Shown here: piece after piece, positions 12,358 through 23,756 of the stretch
How the letters are laid out: the number at the start of each line of letters is the position of its first letter
How positions within the stretch are numbered: position 1 is the first letter of the stretch
Source: Paraspadella gotoi
Taxonomy: Eukaryota; Chaetognatha
Assembly (NCBI GenBank): GCA_051294375.1
Contig: CM119264.1
Span: 29,579,182 to 29,643,181, forward strand
Direction: 5' to 3'
Length of the DNA stretch: 64,000 nt
Made by a program: the position numbers and the translations under genes
Notes under the pieces: generated by a model
Database searches by the model: none
What the model saw: the letters and a program-made list of their open reading frames with translations, nothing else
What the model was told of the DNA's origin: nothing

Positions 12358-12662
12358 CAAACGATGACGACGACGACGACGATGACGACGAACGNNNNNN
12401 NNNNNNNNNNNNNNNNNNNNNNNNNNNNNNNNNNNNNNNNNNNNNNNNNNNNNNNNNNNNNNNNNNNNNNNNNNNNNNNNNNNNNNNNNNNNNNNNNNNN
12501 NNNNNNNNNNNNNNNNNNNNNNNNNNNNNNNNNNNNNNNNNNNNNNNNNNNNNNNNNNNNNNNNNNNNNNNNNNNNNNNNNNNNNNNNNNNNNNNNNNNN
12601 NNNNNNNNNNNNNNNNNNNNNNNNNNNACGACGACGACGACAATGACGACGAACGATGACGA
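12358..12662. repeat. (ACG)n triplet array interrupted by a gap
   Basis: ACGACGACG and GATGACGACGAACG words flank an N run at 12395-12627 on both sides, so the gap lies inside one triplet array. Confidence 0.9.
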
Positions 12663-12869
12663 CGGCGGACATCCCGGATCAACGAGGAGATTAGCCCCGA
12701 ATTTCTCGCGGTTTAAGATTCACATCATCGCGGCCAAAAAAGGGTGACAGCAAGCAGCAGCAAGAAGCAGCAAGCACTTTCGGATTGTTCTTATAAAAAA
12801 AACAAGGTAAGTTCTCAACCGCGTATGAATTGACTGTGAATTAGTAGAAACAAGGTGGTAGTTGTCGTT

Positions 12870-13018
12870 GTGGTTGATCTTGTTGTTGTTGTTGTTGCTC
12901 CCTAACTTAAAAAATTCCTCATCATTTTCGTCGTCATCATCGTCGTCGTTCGTCGTCGTTCGTCATCGTCGTCATCGTTTTCGTCGTCATCGTCGTTATT
13001 CATCGTCATCGTCGTCTT
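12870..13018. repeat. (GTT)n and (CGT)n triplet repeats
   Basis: TTGTTGTTGTTG at 12880-12896 is followed by CGTCATCGTCGTCGTT-type triplets from about 12925 to 13015. Confidence 0.9.
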
Positions 13019-13411
13019 TCCCCTCAAATTACGCGTCTATTGAATTTCTTGCCGATGGAGGGCGTCCTCGTTTCGGCGTCGAATGACGAGGAGGCGTGGC
13101 AATGACGCTGGTGGTGAATTTGTAGAGGTTGTTGAGTTACCGACTAGAAGTTGACCATACTGAGACCCAAGTCCTCTCACTATATAGAGAAAATATGTTG
13201 ACAAAGTTGGTTGAAAAAGTTCGGAATGGAACCGAGCGAAAGAACTTTTTTCGCGCTTGGTATCTGAATGAACCCGCGTGCGCTTGGTCCGTCTCCGACT
13301 TTTCCCGGGTCGAATTTTGATGGGCGTGGCCGAAGCTCCCTTTTTCACGGGTCATGTTGACGCGCGACCCTTCCCCGGGCGTCGATGCGATCTTTGCGCA
13401 TGAGCGAGGGA

Positions 13412-13488
13412 TTGCGGCGGGGGCGGCGGCGGCTGCGGCGGCGNNNNNNNNNNNNNNNNNNNNNNNNNNNNNNNNNNNNNNNNNNNNN

Positions 13489-13520
<32 letters not shown>
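13412..13520. repeat. (GCG)n triplet repeat interrupted by a 45-base gap
   Basis: GCGGCGGCG words lie on both sides of the N run at 13444-13488. This could be a CpG-rich 5' region or an alanine/arginine codon repeat, but no exon can be anchored. Confidence 0.85.
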
Positions 13521-14030
13521 AGCTTTGTTTGTTTTGGAAGATCCGTTTCTCGTCAGAGGAAATCTGCTGTGAAAAGTGAGAGATTCTTTTGAAATGTGAG
13601 AGTTTCTTGGTTCTGTGAAAAATCAAAATCTGTGAATCGCGAATCGAATCCAAAATCATCCAATTTTTTTCTCTCAATTTAAAGAAAATCGTCAAAAGTG
13701 AGAATCAGATTCCATGAGAGATGGAATCACCGACCTTTTCATAACGAGTCGATAAATAAAGGCGACGTTAGAGAAGATAAGCGGCGACCTTTTGAGGTCA
13801 GGAACTTCGACGCTGACGGTCGCGACACGCTCTGAAAGGTCGTGATACGAAAGAAGGCGTGACACGAAAAAAAGAAGTGTGACACGAAAAAAGGTGACGT
13901 TACAGTCGTGACATAAAAAGTAAAAGTGGGCGTGTCTGCCCTCCACCGCGTCACGGACGTCGATCGATTCTTCGTGAGGAGATAAGAAGATGCTCGTCCA
14001 CGGGGTTCACCTTCTCTACCCCCTCCCTCC

Positions 14031-14416
14031 NNNNNNNNNNNNNNNNNNNNNNNNNNNNNNNNNNNNNNNNNNNNNNNNNNNNNNNNNNNNNNNNNNNNNN
14101 NNNNNNNNNNNNNNNNNNNNNNNNNNNNNNNNNNNNNNNNNNNNNNNNNNNNNNNNNNNNNNNNNNNNNNNNNNNNNNNNNNNNNNNNNNNNNNNNNNNN
14201 NNNNNNNNNNNNNNNNNNNNNNNNNNNNNNNNNNNNNNNNNNNNNNNNNNNNNNNNNNNNNNNNNNNNNNNNNNNNNNNNNNNNNNNNNNNNNNNNNNNN
14301 NNNNNNNNNNNNNNNNNNNNNNNNNNNNNNNNNNNNNNNNNNNNNNNNNNNNNNNNNNNNNNNNNNNNNNNNNNNNNNNNNNNNNNNNNNNNNNNNNNNN
14401 NNNNNNNNNNNNNNNN
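14031..14416. other. Assembly gap of 386 N
   Basis: The gap is flanked by CTCCCTCC and TCATCCATCAATCATCAAG, so both edges are pyrimidine-rich or CATC-repeat-like. Confidence 0.95.
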
Positions 14417-14644
14417 TCATCCATCAATCATCAAGTCATATCAATCGCCATACCATCAAATCCCTTCTTTCCCATTCAGCCCTCTCCCTCCCTATTTGAG
14501 TATGCCCCTCCCGTCTGTTTATATAGAGGCCCATTCCATCGATTTAATGCACCAACCAACCACAACTCTCCCTCTCTCTCTCTTTTCTCTCTCTCCGTCT
14601 CGTCATCTCGTCTCTCTCTCTCTCCTCGTCTCATCTCTACTCTC

Positions 14645-14645
<1 letters not shown>

Positions 14646-14677
<32 letters not shown>

Positions 14678-14723
14678 AATGATTTTGATGTTGATGATTA
14701 TGATTATGATGATGATGATGATG
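14646..14723. repeat. (GAT)n triplet repeat
   Basis: GATGATGATG runs at 14646-14675 and 14717-14723, with ATTTTGATGTTGATGATTATG between. Confidence 0.92.
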
Positions 14724-15215
14724 TCGACAGCTGGTCCGTATCCCATCAAATCTAAGTTCTTAAATGTGAATAAACTAAAAAGTTATAAAATTCTTTCTTT
14801 CAATATTTTTATATAATTATATGAATTTGAATTTCTTTTCTTTTCTTTTTATTTTTAGACAATTACAATGTATTGTATTGCATAAGCACACTTTTTTTCC
14901 CTTTCTTTTCGACCAATCGTCGCTTTCCAATTCGTAAACAATAGTCTTTTTCTCAGCCAATCAGCGTTGAAGACTCAATTCGGTTCCGCTCTCTATTTCC
15001 TTCTCTCGATCGTTTCCGGTCTTTCGCATCAATGAATCATTTCCGGTGCTCAATACTCACGGGCTAACCCCCCCTAAATCAGCCCACCTCTCGACCCCCT
15101 TCTCCCGCCCCCCTTTTCCTCCCGCCCTCCTTGTGGGCGAAAAAACGAAAAAAAAGCGACGGACAAAGAGATGAAATATGAAGCGCGATAGAAAGAAAAT
15201 ATTATAGTATTGGAT

Positions 15216-15300
15216 TGAGAGAGAGAGAGAGAGAGAGAGAGAGCATGAGAGAGAGAGAGAGAGGAGAGAGAAGAGAGAGGAGAGAGAGAAAGAGAGACAC
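15216..15300. repeat. (GA)n microsatellite
   Basis: Near-continuous GA with small interruptions. The following 15300-15480 is AATGAA-rich low-complexity DNA. Confidence 0.9.
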
Positions 15301-15639
15301 GATGGAATGAAGAGAAAAATTAATGGAAAAAAAATGAAATAAAACTGAAAATGAGGAAAAGATGAAGAGAGAAAATGAAGACTAATGAAATGAAATGAAA
15401 ATGAATAAAATGAAGAATAATGAAATATGTTGAGAAGGAAGAAAAATGAAGGAGAGAAAATTGATGAGATGTAACTAGTTTAATTTGAGTAATAATTATA
15501 ATTATAATAGAGTATTGCTTGGGTTATTTTTTTTTAGTTAATATTTTTGTAGTTATGAGTTTTCTAACACCTATAATTTTACGACCATTATATTCAAGAC
15601 TGAAAATAAAAAGGCTGTGAAATTATTCACGACGCTGGT

Positions 15640-15840
15640 TTTTAGTTGCGCCTCGAGTTTTTGCGGAGCGACGCTTAAAGTAACTTTTAGGTCTATCGGT
15701 TGGTCGGTCTGTCCGTCCCACTTACATTTCAAATGCTCATAACTAAGGAAATACTATAACTTTTTGACTAATTTTTGGTAGTAAGTCGATGCAGCATGTG
15801 ATAGCATGTTGCTAGAAAACTCATAACTACAATTGTGCAA
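15640..15840. repeat. Probable transposon-derived segment with GTCTGTCCGTCC motif
   Basis: It contains GGTCGGTCTGTCCGTCCCA followed by ATGCTCATAACTAAGGAAAT and ends with AAACTCATAACTACA. This layout (GTCC run, then 'ATAACT'-type text) resembles the dispersed family at 1567 and 23757 but is not clearly the same. Low confidence. Confidence 0.3.
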
Positions 15841-16317
15841 TGTGCATGTTTCTTACTTTTGTAGTCACATTGTCATCGGTTAATGCGCCAAAGAAAAAAA
15901 TCCCATACGGCGCAACTCCTTGAAATTTTCCCGCTCTTGTTCTCTCAAGAAAAGAAAATGGCGGCGCCCATAAAATATTTTTAAGCCTCGTTAATTTGAC
16001 GTCGAGTGGAAACGACGTCGGACGAAAACGTAAAATCTGAAATCTGAAAAGCGGCGACGTCACTGAACGTTATAATATATGCTTGGTTCTTGCTTGTAAC
16101 CCAGAAAGCTTTTCTGAAAAGTCAATTAGTTTTAATGCTTCTTATTTTATTATTACTTTGGAATAACTTCAGTAATTGTATAATTATACATTTAAAACTG
16201 TTAAACTGTGAATAGTAAAGAACTTTCTGTGAACCTATCTCAGGTCAAACCAGGAAGTTCTTCCCTCAGACGCCCACCAGTGAAACCCCGTGATTTCCAG
16301 TGTTAAAAAGAAAGCGA

Positions 16318-16490
16318 CTCTCTCTCTCTCTCTCCTTCTCTCTCTCTCTCTCATCTCTTCTCTCTCCGATCTTCTCCTCTTCCTTTCCAGAACCCAGTCA
16401 CCTTCCAACATCCGATTTTCTTTCCTTCTTTCTTCGCTCCTCTCTTCTCTCTAAACTCTCTCTCTGCTCTCTCTCTTGTCGTCTTTATTA
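16318..16490. repeat. CT-rich microsatellite cluster
   Basis: (CT)n and TTCTCTC runs. The Ser/Leu-rich frame at 16300-16494 follows from these. Confidence 0.85.
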
Positions 16491-17279
16491 CTAACTCTGT
16501 TAATAATTGACGATCTATTTAGCCTAATATATTTAAAAGGGATTTGAGTATTCATTATGATTAATTATTAAAATAACGTGAACAAACGAAAATAAACAGG
16601 GAGCCGAATTACATAATTGTTACGCGGCCAAAATCACGAGCTGAGAAATTACAAGCGATCGAGAACTAAAAGCGTTTTGTTTACAATTCAGCAAAGGCCA
16701 ATACTTTTGTAATAAAGAACGAGGGCCGAAACAGAAAACAAACAACTCTTTAATATTTCTCGTACACCGCCCTCCTAAATATAATTAATCATTAAGTAGA
16801 TATTTATTCAATTATTCAAAAGAGTTAAAAGTTGAGGGCCGAAAAACAAAAGTAATCTCAATAACAGAATTCCAGGTACATAATACAGTTACACAGTAAT
16901 ACACGATAGCAATAGCAATAGCAGATCTGCCAAAATTAGGCCGGGCATTTCAAAATAAACAATAAAGATGGTATTCAATGTCACAATAGTTAAGAAATCG
17001 AATTAAAGGAATTTGTTTACACATCTCCCTAACAACTCGACCTAGCTCGGGCTCTGAATTCAATCGGTCATTGGCTAACTATTAGCGAAACGAAAGGATA
17101 TTCGTTCAAAATCGAACTTCACCAAATCGAATAAAGATACTCCGCCAAACTTCGAAACTCCAAATGGTAAACAAAGAAATTAAATTTATTTCTCGCTTTC
17201 GAACAGACGACAATTAGATATAACTTAAGAATTTTTCATATTTTTCTTCTAATAACTTTAAAGGAAACATAAAAACAAA
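16491..17279. other. AT-rich intergenic sequence, no gene seen
   Basis: I see no protein-family, RNA or repeat signal beyond a short CAATAG repeat near 16908-16922. Confidence 0.4.
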
Positions 17280-17743
17280 ATGATTTCATTTTATCATCTT
17301 TGCCACTATCGCTGCTTCCGCATCGCCACAGAAACCGCTGACTCATCGGGGAAGCTGAAGCTGCTGTGCAGTCATTCCGCAATTCTCGAATTCGGAACCT
17401 GTGCAGCAGTGAGGCGACCTCAATGGCGGACGGCGGTCTTTTTTACCGCCTTCGACCGCTGTGCTCCGAATTCGGTCTCGAGTCGGCGAGGCGGTCAAGT
17501 GTTCCACGGCCTTGGGATTCGTCGTAGAAGAAACTTTTTGTTTCTATGGGAGCGCTGTAGGCGTGTATACTTTCAGTTGTTTTTGGTTTTACTGTTCCGA
17601 GTGAGATGTTCCCTGGGTGGAAGCTTCACCCTGGCGTTTGGCTTCGTTCCATTGCCGTTGGTTGCAACGCCAGGTGTGTTTGGAACATACACCGGGGCTC
17701 TGTAGCCTGGAGACGATACGAAGATGCGCCCCGTAAAAGTTAG
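17280..17743. other. GC-richer block, possible decayed exon; unrecognised
   Basis: This block has a higher GC content than its AT-rich flanks. A 141-codon frame runs on the plus strand at 17280-17705 but has no recognisable domain and an unusual composition (many Phe, Arg and Cys). Other frames stop several times. Near the 3' end, CACCCTGGCGTT (17627-17638) and AACGCCAGGTG (17666-17676) form an imperfect inverted repeat. It may be a pseudogene, a repeat fragment or an exon I cannot place. Confidence 0.2.
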
Positions 17744-17862
17744 TCTATGTTTAAAAAAATTTTTTTTATAACGTTTTCTCTACCAAGCTTAAAGCGTGTT
17801 AATGAAAATATTACTATTCTGTTTTTATTAGTTTACTTAATTGATTTTTATTATTTATTTTA

Positions 17863-18461
17863 GGGCCACCCGGCCATTTAGAATTGCTCACCAAACTGGG
17901 TTTGGACAGCTGGTCATCCGCTGTTTGATCGAAGTGATCGGCCTGATGGCAGTCTGGGAACGTTGTCAACCCGATCAACGTATGGGTTCTTTCATAGGTC
18001 ACGATGCGTCACTAATCGATTCGTGCTCGCACTACTGGCATCCGTGGTAGTTCTCAAGTTTCCAACATGTGTGTGTGAAGTAAACAATTGATTAATTTGA
18101 ATGAGTAAAAATCTCACAAAAGTATAATATAAAAACAATTGGTTTAATATTGTTTTATATTTAATTAGGAAATAGTATAAGGTTGATTAATTATATTGTT
18201 TATTATCAATTTCAGTTTGAGACGGCAATTCATCCTTTGCGTTTCATACTGTTTGCCTGCTTTGCGACAGAGGCGTTTCTTCCTCCGTTAATCAAAACTC
18301 AAGCCATCGCTCTATCCGAAGGCAACAAATCGGGATTCGGTCATCGGAAAATTTCCGTTAAAGGAAACAATGTTAAACAAAAGGCAATCGAACATGATTT
18401 GAATTTTGAATCCAGGATTTATTGTAAAATTAAATCTCGAAAAGTTCTATTGTTTATTTAG
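17863..18461 (+). other. Two possible exons of an unrecognised gene
   Basis: Two open segments each follow a good acceptor: TTATTTTAG before 17863, and ATTTCAG before 18214. The first reads ATRPFRIAHQTGFGQ and stops at 18050. The second reads FETAIHPLRFILFACF and stops at 18461. I could not find a phase-consistent splice joining them, and no family was recognised. Treat as speculative. Confidence 0.15.
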
Positions 18462-18575
18462 TTTGATAATGAAATTTTATTTAAAATCTGTATACATATA
18501 CATATACACACCCTCTAAAGAAATTTCAGATAAAATGATTATTTAGCAAGNNNNNNNNNNNNNNNNNNNNNNNNN

Positions 18576-18610
<35 letters not shown>
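18576..18610. repeat. (GA)n microsatellite at a 25-N gap
   Basis: The dinucleotide tract directly follows the N run 18551-18575. Confidence 0.95.
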
Positions 18611-18613
<3 letters not shown>

Positions 18614-18709
18614 AACGTTGCTTAATTCACGTAATCAAGTAATTTATAGAATCGTCTTCGTCTTCTTATTTCTTCTCTTCCTCACTTTTTTTTCCTGCCT
18701 TCGATTGTG

Positions 18710-19062
18710 CAATTCACTACGATCAGAGTTCAAAGGATAATATCGTTCGAATTGTCTGCGATGCCTTCTTATAGTACATTACACTATTGGGAGAGTTCAA
18801 AGGATAACAACATTTGAATCATCTGCAAAGCCTTTAAATTTCGCATTTCATTACAGATAGAGTTCAAAATATAACAGCATTTGAATCATTCTGATCTGTT
18901 TAAATTGCGTTTATATTTATATAATAACAACATGAGATTCAATTTAAGAGAATTTCACTCGGCGTTTGAATCATGTGCTTTGCCATTTAATTGGGCATTT
19001 CACTACGGTTGGAGTTCAAAGGATAACGGGCGTTGGAATCGTCGGCGATGCCATTTAATCTT
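18710..19062 (+). repeat. Degenerate ~70-bp tandem repeat, about four units
   Basis: The phrase TTCACTACG..GAGTTCAAAGGATAA..TTGAATCNTCTGC..TGCCTTT recurs, with units starting near 18711, 18777, 18847 and 18998. Between units 3 and 4 there is an extra AT-rich insertion. Confidence 0.7.
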
Positions 19063-19454
19063 TTCCCAACGTTCGTGACTTTGGGAGGGAAAAGGCCCGA
19101 GGGGTACAGCGGAAGTTCCAAACGAGATACATCGTTAGGCGGAGGAAAATACAGGGGTGGGGAGGGGGGCCCGAAAGAAAATGGCCAGGGACGCCCGCGA
19201 CGTGGGAGTGACTGGTGAAAGGAAATTTGCATTCGAAAGGATAGGCACGCGTTTCCAACTCTGATGGGACGAAGGGGAAGAGAGAGAGAAAAAAATCCAT
19301 GAATACCAAAAGGCCGGACGCGCGTGAGAGCAACGTGGAATGACATATGAACGGTTCATGTTGATATTCAATTATTCATGTCATGTAACGGCGGGCAATG
19401 GTTTTTTTTGTTTTTATTCAGTTATGTATCTGTTTTAATTTTTGTGTGTTCTCT

Positions 19455-19467
19455 TCTCTCTCTTCTT

Positions 19468-19503
<36 letters not shown>

Positions 19504-19640
19504 ATATTCACATTTTCTTCACCTCTTCTGTCTTTCTATGTTTTTCTTTTTGCCTTCTTCTTTCAATAATTCTTTCTTCGCGCTTCCTCCTCTTACTCTT
19601 TACTCTCGTCACTCCTCCTCCTCCTCCTCCTCCTCCGGAA
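19455..19640. repeat. CT-rich and (TCC)n microsatellites
   Basis: (CT)n at 19455-19503 and CTCCTCCTCCTCC at 19612-19636. Overlapping frames are Ser/Leu/Phe-rich by-products. Confidence 0.85.
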
Positions 19641-19999
19641 AGGCCACACGCTGTGACGTCATCTTTGTTTGTGACGTCAATTGTGAACGAATCCCGATGC
19701 TCACCGGTATTCATGGTGCAATCTGCTGACAACTGGTATTCCTCTTGTTCTCGATTGGGAAATCTAAAAAGTTTCATTCCTTTTAATTTTCATGAATATT
19801 TTCCAAACAAGTGTAAAAACACAAGATATAGGATGAGCTATAATAGGGCTGCGCATCGTTCGAATCGAAGTTCCGATCNNNNNNNNNNNNNNNNNNNNNN
19901 NNNNNNNNNNNNNNNNNNNNNNNNNNNNNNNNNNNNNNNNNNNNNNNNNNNNNNNNNNNNNNNNNNNNNNNNNNNNNNATGAATTGGGCACCAATCGAT

Positions 20000-20115
20000 A
20001 GGAAAATTTAAAATAGTATCTACATGCAAAATTTCATCAAAATCTGATAATCCGTTCAAAAGTTATGGCAATAAAACTGTCGCGAAAATCGCGCTTCAAA
20101 CCGATCAACTTTCGC
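20000..20115. repeat. Possible transposon tail sequence
   Basis: Text of the type CAAAATTTCATCAAAATCTG followed by TCCGTTCAAAAGTTATGG is typical of ends of non-autonomous elements in many invertebrate genomes. Only one copy is seen here, next to a 100-N gap (19879-19978), so the call is weak. Confidence 0.3.
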
Positions 20116-20450
20116 TTAAAATTTAACTCATTTTGATCCAACAAGGATTTGTACTACGCGTAGTTCTAAGCTTTAGATCGGCGATTCGGATTAGGCGCGA
20201 TCCGGCCTCATAAGAAATAATTAAATAATCGAAACCAGGATATGAAAAATACTTAATGGTTTAGAAACGATGCACATCCCCAGCTATAAGCAATTATAAC
20301 TATTAATTAATAAATTGACAAATTATTTTTTAAAAATATAAAAAAATTTTCGAGTCGATATAGCGCGAGACCAAGAATATTCTAACTCAATGCCCAATTT
20401 CCCATTACCAATGAATAAACACTACTACCTAGAAGTATTACTTATTATCT

Positions 20451-20510
20451 AATGTAGCTTGCAGTTTAAAGCAACATTTGAATGTAGCTTGCAGTTTAAA
20501 GCAACATTTT
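20451..20510 (+). repeat. Perfect tandem duplication of a 29-bp sequence in a 30-bp period
   Basis: AATGTAGCTTGCAGTTTAAA plus GCAACATTT occurs at 20451-20479 and again at 20481-20509. The copies are identical, which suggests a recent slippage event. Confidence 0.95.
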
Positions 20511-20778
20511 ACCTTTTACAGAAAGATTTATGTTAATATACATGCATTTATACATGTGAAAGCCACACGGTACTGTTTATCTTGGTACACATTGTCGCGA
20601 CACTTAATACGAAGAAAAAGCAAAAGAGATAATACACAATACAATTAAAAAAGGACAGTCATATAGAAGATAAATTAGCACTTGGGCGCTTGTTCCGTTG
20701 TTGACTGTACGTCTCATGTATCGCGTCCGACCTTGAGCGTACAGAAATCGTGGTTTCTCTCCGTACAGAGAATTTCGC

Positions 20779-22563
20779 TTATCCGTGCATCGATCGGTTA
20801 TTATTTTGTTTAACCCACTCGGCCAAAATGGCTCGCAAAACTGAAAAGAAAAATACTAATCAAAATAAAATAAAAACACTGCTGTATATTAATCAAAACG
20901 TTTATTCTAATCCTCGTTTAAGAGATCGGCGTGGTACATTTTTTAAAATAGTTATTATTATAAAATACTAAGTTTAAAACGAAGTTTCGTGACCGGTTTT
21001 CCTACTTAATGTTTAATTCTAACACACGTACGTATGTTAAATATACGTACGAACATGTAACATAACTTCTTACTCATAAAGTAAATAGCGAGAAAGGCGA
21101 GAGAGACGAAGAGCGTAACAATTACTGCGGCGATAGAGAGCTTGCGAGCGATAATGCCTTAAACATAAAGTATAAATGTTTATGACTTATATAATTTAAA
21201 AAATTAAAAGCTTACTAACTGCCCATAATTATGAAAGGACGGCATTTCAAGAGTAAAGAAATTACTATGAGGCTAAGAGGAAATTAGCCGAAAAGATTTC
21301 GCTCATGATGTAAAACTTTTAATTTAATCTACCAATGTGGGGGCATTCCACACCGGCAGAGGGGCATGGAGAACTCCTCATTTCTCGATCACTTCAAAAG
21401 TCTTTCGCCTACCAACCCAAAGGTCCGGGGTTCTAGCCCCGTGGCCGATTAGCAGTTAATAGGGACGGGGCGATCAACCCTCGTGTAACACGGTGTTACA
21501 GCCTGATCCGAAGTTCAGGGACTTTTTTTATTGAACGATTCTCTCACTAACTCATAACAATTTTTTCTGTCTCTTCCGTTTACTAAATTCCTAAATTATA
21601 TCTAGCTTTTTATTTATTCCTTCAACCGTTTGTTAGATTTAACATTCAACTTTTTTTTATTTAACATTAAACCTTTTTGTTTTGCTTCTTCCATCTGGTT
21701 GACGTTGGCCGCCTCTCGAGATTTCCACGAAAATATCAGAGCCACGCATCCTGTTGACGAAAATATATCATTGATTTATTATTATTCATAATATATCATT
21801 AATTAAATAAAGAAATGCAATCGTGAGAGAGTTACCCAAGTAGAATACGTTGCAACAGAGGCAGGTAATGACGGAAAAAACCATATTGTCATCTGGTCTT
21901 TCCAGAGGCTCTTGCTGCACAATAATCGTTTGCGGTTGTTGAAAGTAAACCACATCTGAAGACAAGTCAATTTGTTTACATAAATTTATAAAAATATAAA
22001 TATACAAAACAGTAAATTTACAAAAATATCAATAAATTTACTAATGATAAATTTACTACTGCATATTTTATGTAAATTTCCTATGAATTTGTGAAACTAT
22101 AAGTTTATAGTATGTAGTGACGTAATATCACTACCTATGCCCTGAGCCATGATATTGCATTGTGACTAACGCTTTATCTTCCTACCCAATAGTCTAAGGT
22201 TCTATCCCTGGTCACAACGGGTCCTGCAAAATAGTGACTGGGCCGTTAAAACCATTTTCAGCCATTATACTCCAGGATCCGAACTTTCACAAAACAAGGC
22301 ATTGGGGCATGGCTTTGGCTAAGGCATGGCTAAGGCATGGCGATCCCCTCTAGCATCAGTCACTTCAAGTTTGCATTTCATTAATTAAAGTATCTTTAAG
22401 TTTAATCAAATTATAAACAATTTAAAAATAATAAAAATATGATTTAACCGGCACCTGGATTGGAAACAGGCGGAAAGAGAATCGGTTGTGGTTGAGATCC
22501 GCAACTTTGATCGTAATCAGGTGGAGAGACGGAGCTCGTGCTTGGGACCTCGGGTTTGTCCAT
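20779..22563 (-). CDS. Dispanin/CD225-domain small membrane protein, gene A (five exons)
   Basis: Exons read on the minus strand are 22455-22563, 21836-21955, 21673-21750, 21074-21157 and 20779-20840. They encode about 150 residues starting MDKPEVPSTSS. All introns are GT-AG and phase 1. Residues 1-57 are Pro/Gln-rich with a PPDY motif (14-17). From RPDDNMVFS (56-64) the protein follows the CD225 pattern: CLCC (68-71) in a first hydrophobic segment, then LGCVALIFSWKSREA (76-90), a charged linker, KLSIAAVI (108-115) and a second membrane segment to about 130. The CD225 family includes IFITM, PRRT and SynDIG-type proteins of plasma and endosomal membranes; paired cysteines at this position are palmitoylated in IFITMs. 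Exon 5 was chosen by its acceptor TTTTCTTTTCAG and by its similarity to exon 5 of gene B. Two SINE-like elements lie in introns 1 and 3. The specific function is unknown. Confidence 0.85.
21335..21530 (+). mobile_element. tRNA-derived SINE-like element in intron 3 of gene A
   Basis: It contains a tRNA B-box-like core (GGGGTTCTAGCCCCG) and the downstream phrase GTGGCCGATTAGCAGTTAA. Its 3' part reads TGTTACAGCCTGATCCGAAG. A clearly related copy, antisense, lies at 39168-39346 and a noisy one at 59389-59564. It is antisense to the host gene. Confidence 0.7.
22138..22320 (+). mobile_element. Second, diverged SINE-like element in intron 1 of gene A
   Basis: GTGACTAACGCTTTATCTTC, CTAAGGTTCTATCCCTGGTCAC (tRNA T-arm-like with a B-box-like core) and a tail with CAGGATCCGAACTTTCAC parallel the order of motifs in the 21335 element. 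Similarity outside these blocks is low. Confidence 0.5.
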
Positions 22564-22860
22564 GACTATTGTACTTTTAATAAATATTGGTTTGGTTTAT
22601 GTTATAATTAGGAAGATATACTATAGAAAGAGGAAAAGAAGTTGTTGAAAAAAGAGTGAAAGATATTAAAATTATATTTATTATAATTTCATTTAAAAAC
22701 TTTTCAGAGGAGATTGAACATTTTTATTTTACTAGCTTTGTTAAAATTGTAATCAAACAGTAAAAGTCGAACTTAATTGTTTAATGTTAGTTCATTTAAT
22801 AATTTTGGCCCCAAAAAATGACGTTCCGCCGTAAGAATATTCCGGGACCACGCCTAGATA

Positions 22861-22861
22861 T

Positions 22862-22895
<34 letters not shown>

Positions 22896-23030
22896 TGCTC
22901 TGCAACTTGAGTAAGCGAAGCACGGCGCTCTCTTCTTGATCCGTCGGAGATTTCATCTGATCGCAATAACAACAACGACGACAACAACAACGATCACGAC
23001 AACAACGACAACCATAACAACAACGTGGAA
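22861..23030. repeat. (GAC)n and (ACAACA)n repeats upstream of gene A
   Basis: GACGACGACG at 22861-22893 and CAACAACAACG-type triplets at 22966-23025 lie 300-470 bases upstream of the gene A start codon, where the promoter would be. No TATA-like or other promoter element can be assigned. Confidence 0.85.
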
Positions 23031-23153
23031 TTATAGACTTTGAACTTTTTGTCGTCGACTTTGAGAGAAAATATTAAAAAAATTATTTTCCTCTTCTTTT
23101 TTGCTGGAACTACATTGACGCCCATTCAGCTGCAAATACTGTACATTATACAT

Positions 23154-23733
23154 TAAAGCGTAGTAAAAATTCTAAATTTAACTTTAATTAAAATTCTAAA
23201 AGTGAGGAACGAATAACATTATACTAATGAACAATTATGTATAAAAAATTTTATAATAAATTTTACACTTTACGCAATAGGCCATATTTATACTAGTACT
23301 AATCCAATAAATTTTAAAATTTAAAAATAGTTTTTTGTAAGATTTTTTTGCAGATGTTGATTCGTCATGAAAATTTTATATAAAGAAATATAACTCTTTT
23401 TTAAAAATTCTTTCTTTAAGTTGATCAGATTTAAAAAATCCTATATTTTAAGCTGAAAATTAAAATTTTATGTATTAAATATAGTTTTTTTATATATAAC
23501 CCACATAATGAAAGAATTTTTAAAAATGATTCTTTTATCAACTTTTGACAAGGAATTCACATCTGCAATCAAAATTAAGAAAAGCCTATTTTGAATTTTT
23601 TTTGATTTTATAAGGATAGCCTACTGCGAAAATTGAAGAATATAAATTTTTTTTTACAACTTAATTATCACTTATGGTATGTTGTTCATAATTTACATTT
23701 AGAATTTTTGTATGTAACTTTCACTACGCTCTA
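23154..23733. mobile_element. hAT-like MITE, copy 1
   Basis: It starts TAAAGCGTAGTAAAAATTC and ends CACTACGCTCTA, so the ends are inverted repeats, and inverted similarity extends over the outer ~150 bases (CGCAATAGGCCATA and TAGCCTACTGCG). It has no coding capacity. The possible 8-bp flanks TTATACAT and CTGTATAT match at only 5 of 8 positions. Its whole length is an inverted copy of the element at 24246-24801. Confidence 0.8.
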
Positions 23734-23756
23734 CTGTATATACTGTACAAGCCCCA

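Noticed and set aside
17280-17705. 141-codon gene on the plus strand
   Set aside because: No domain, odd composition, and no consistent splicing to the open segments at 17863 or 18214. Kept only as an unassigned block.
21380-21450. Functional tRNA gene
   Set aside because: A T-arm-like block is present, but no acceptor stem, D-arm or full cloverleaf could be drawn. The shared body with other copies indicates a SINE.
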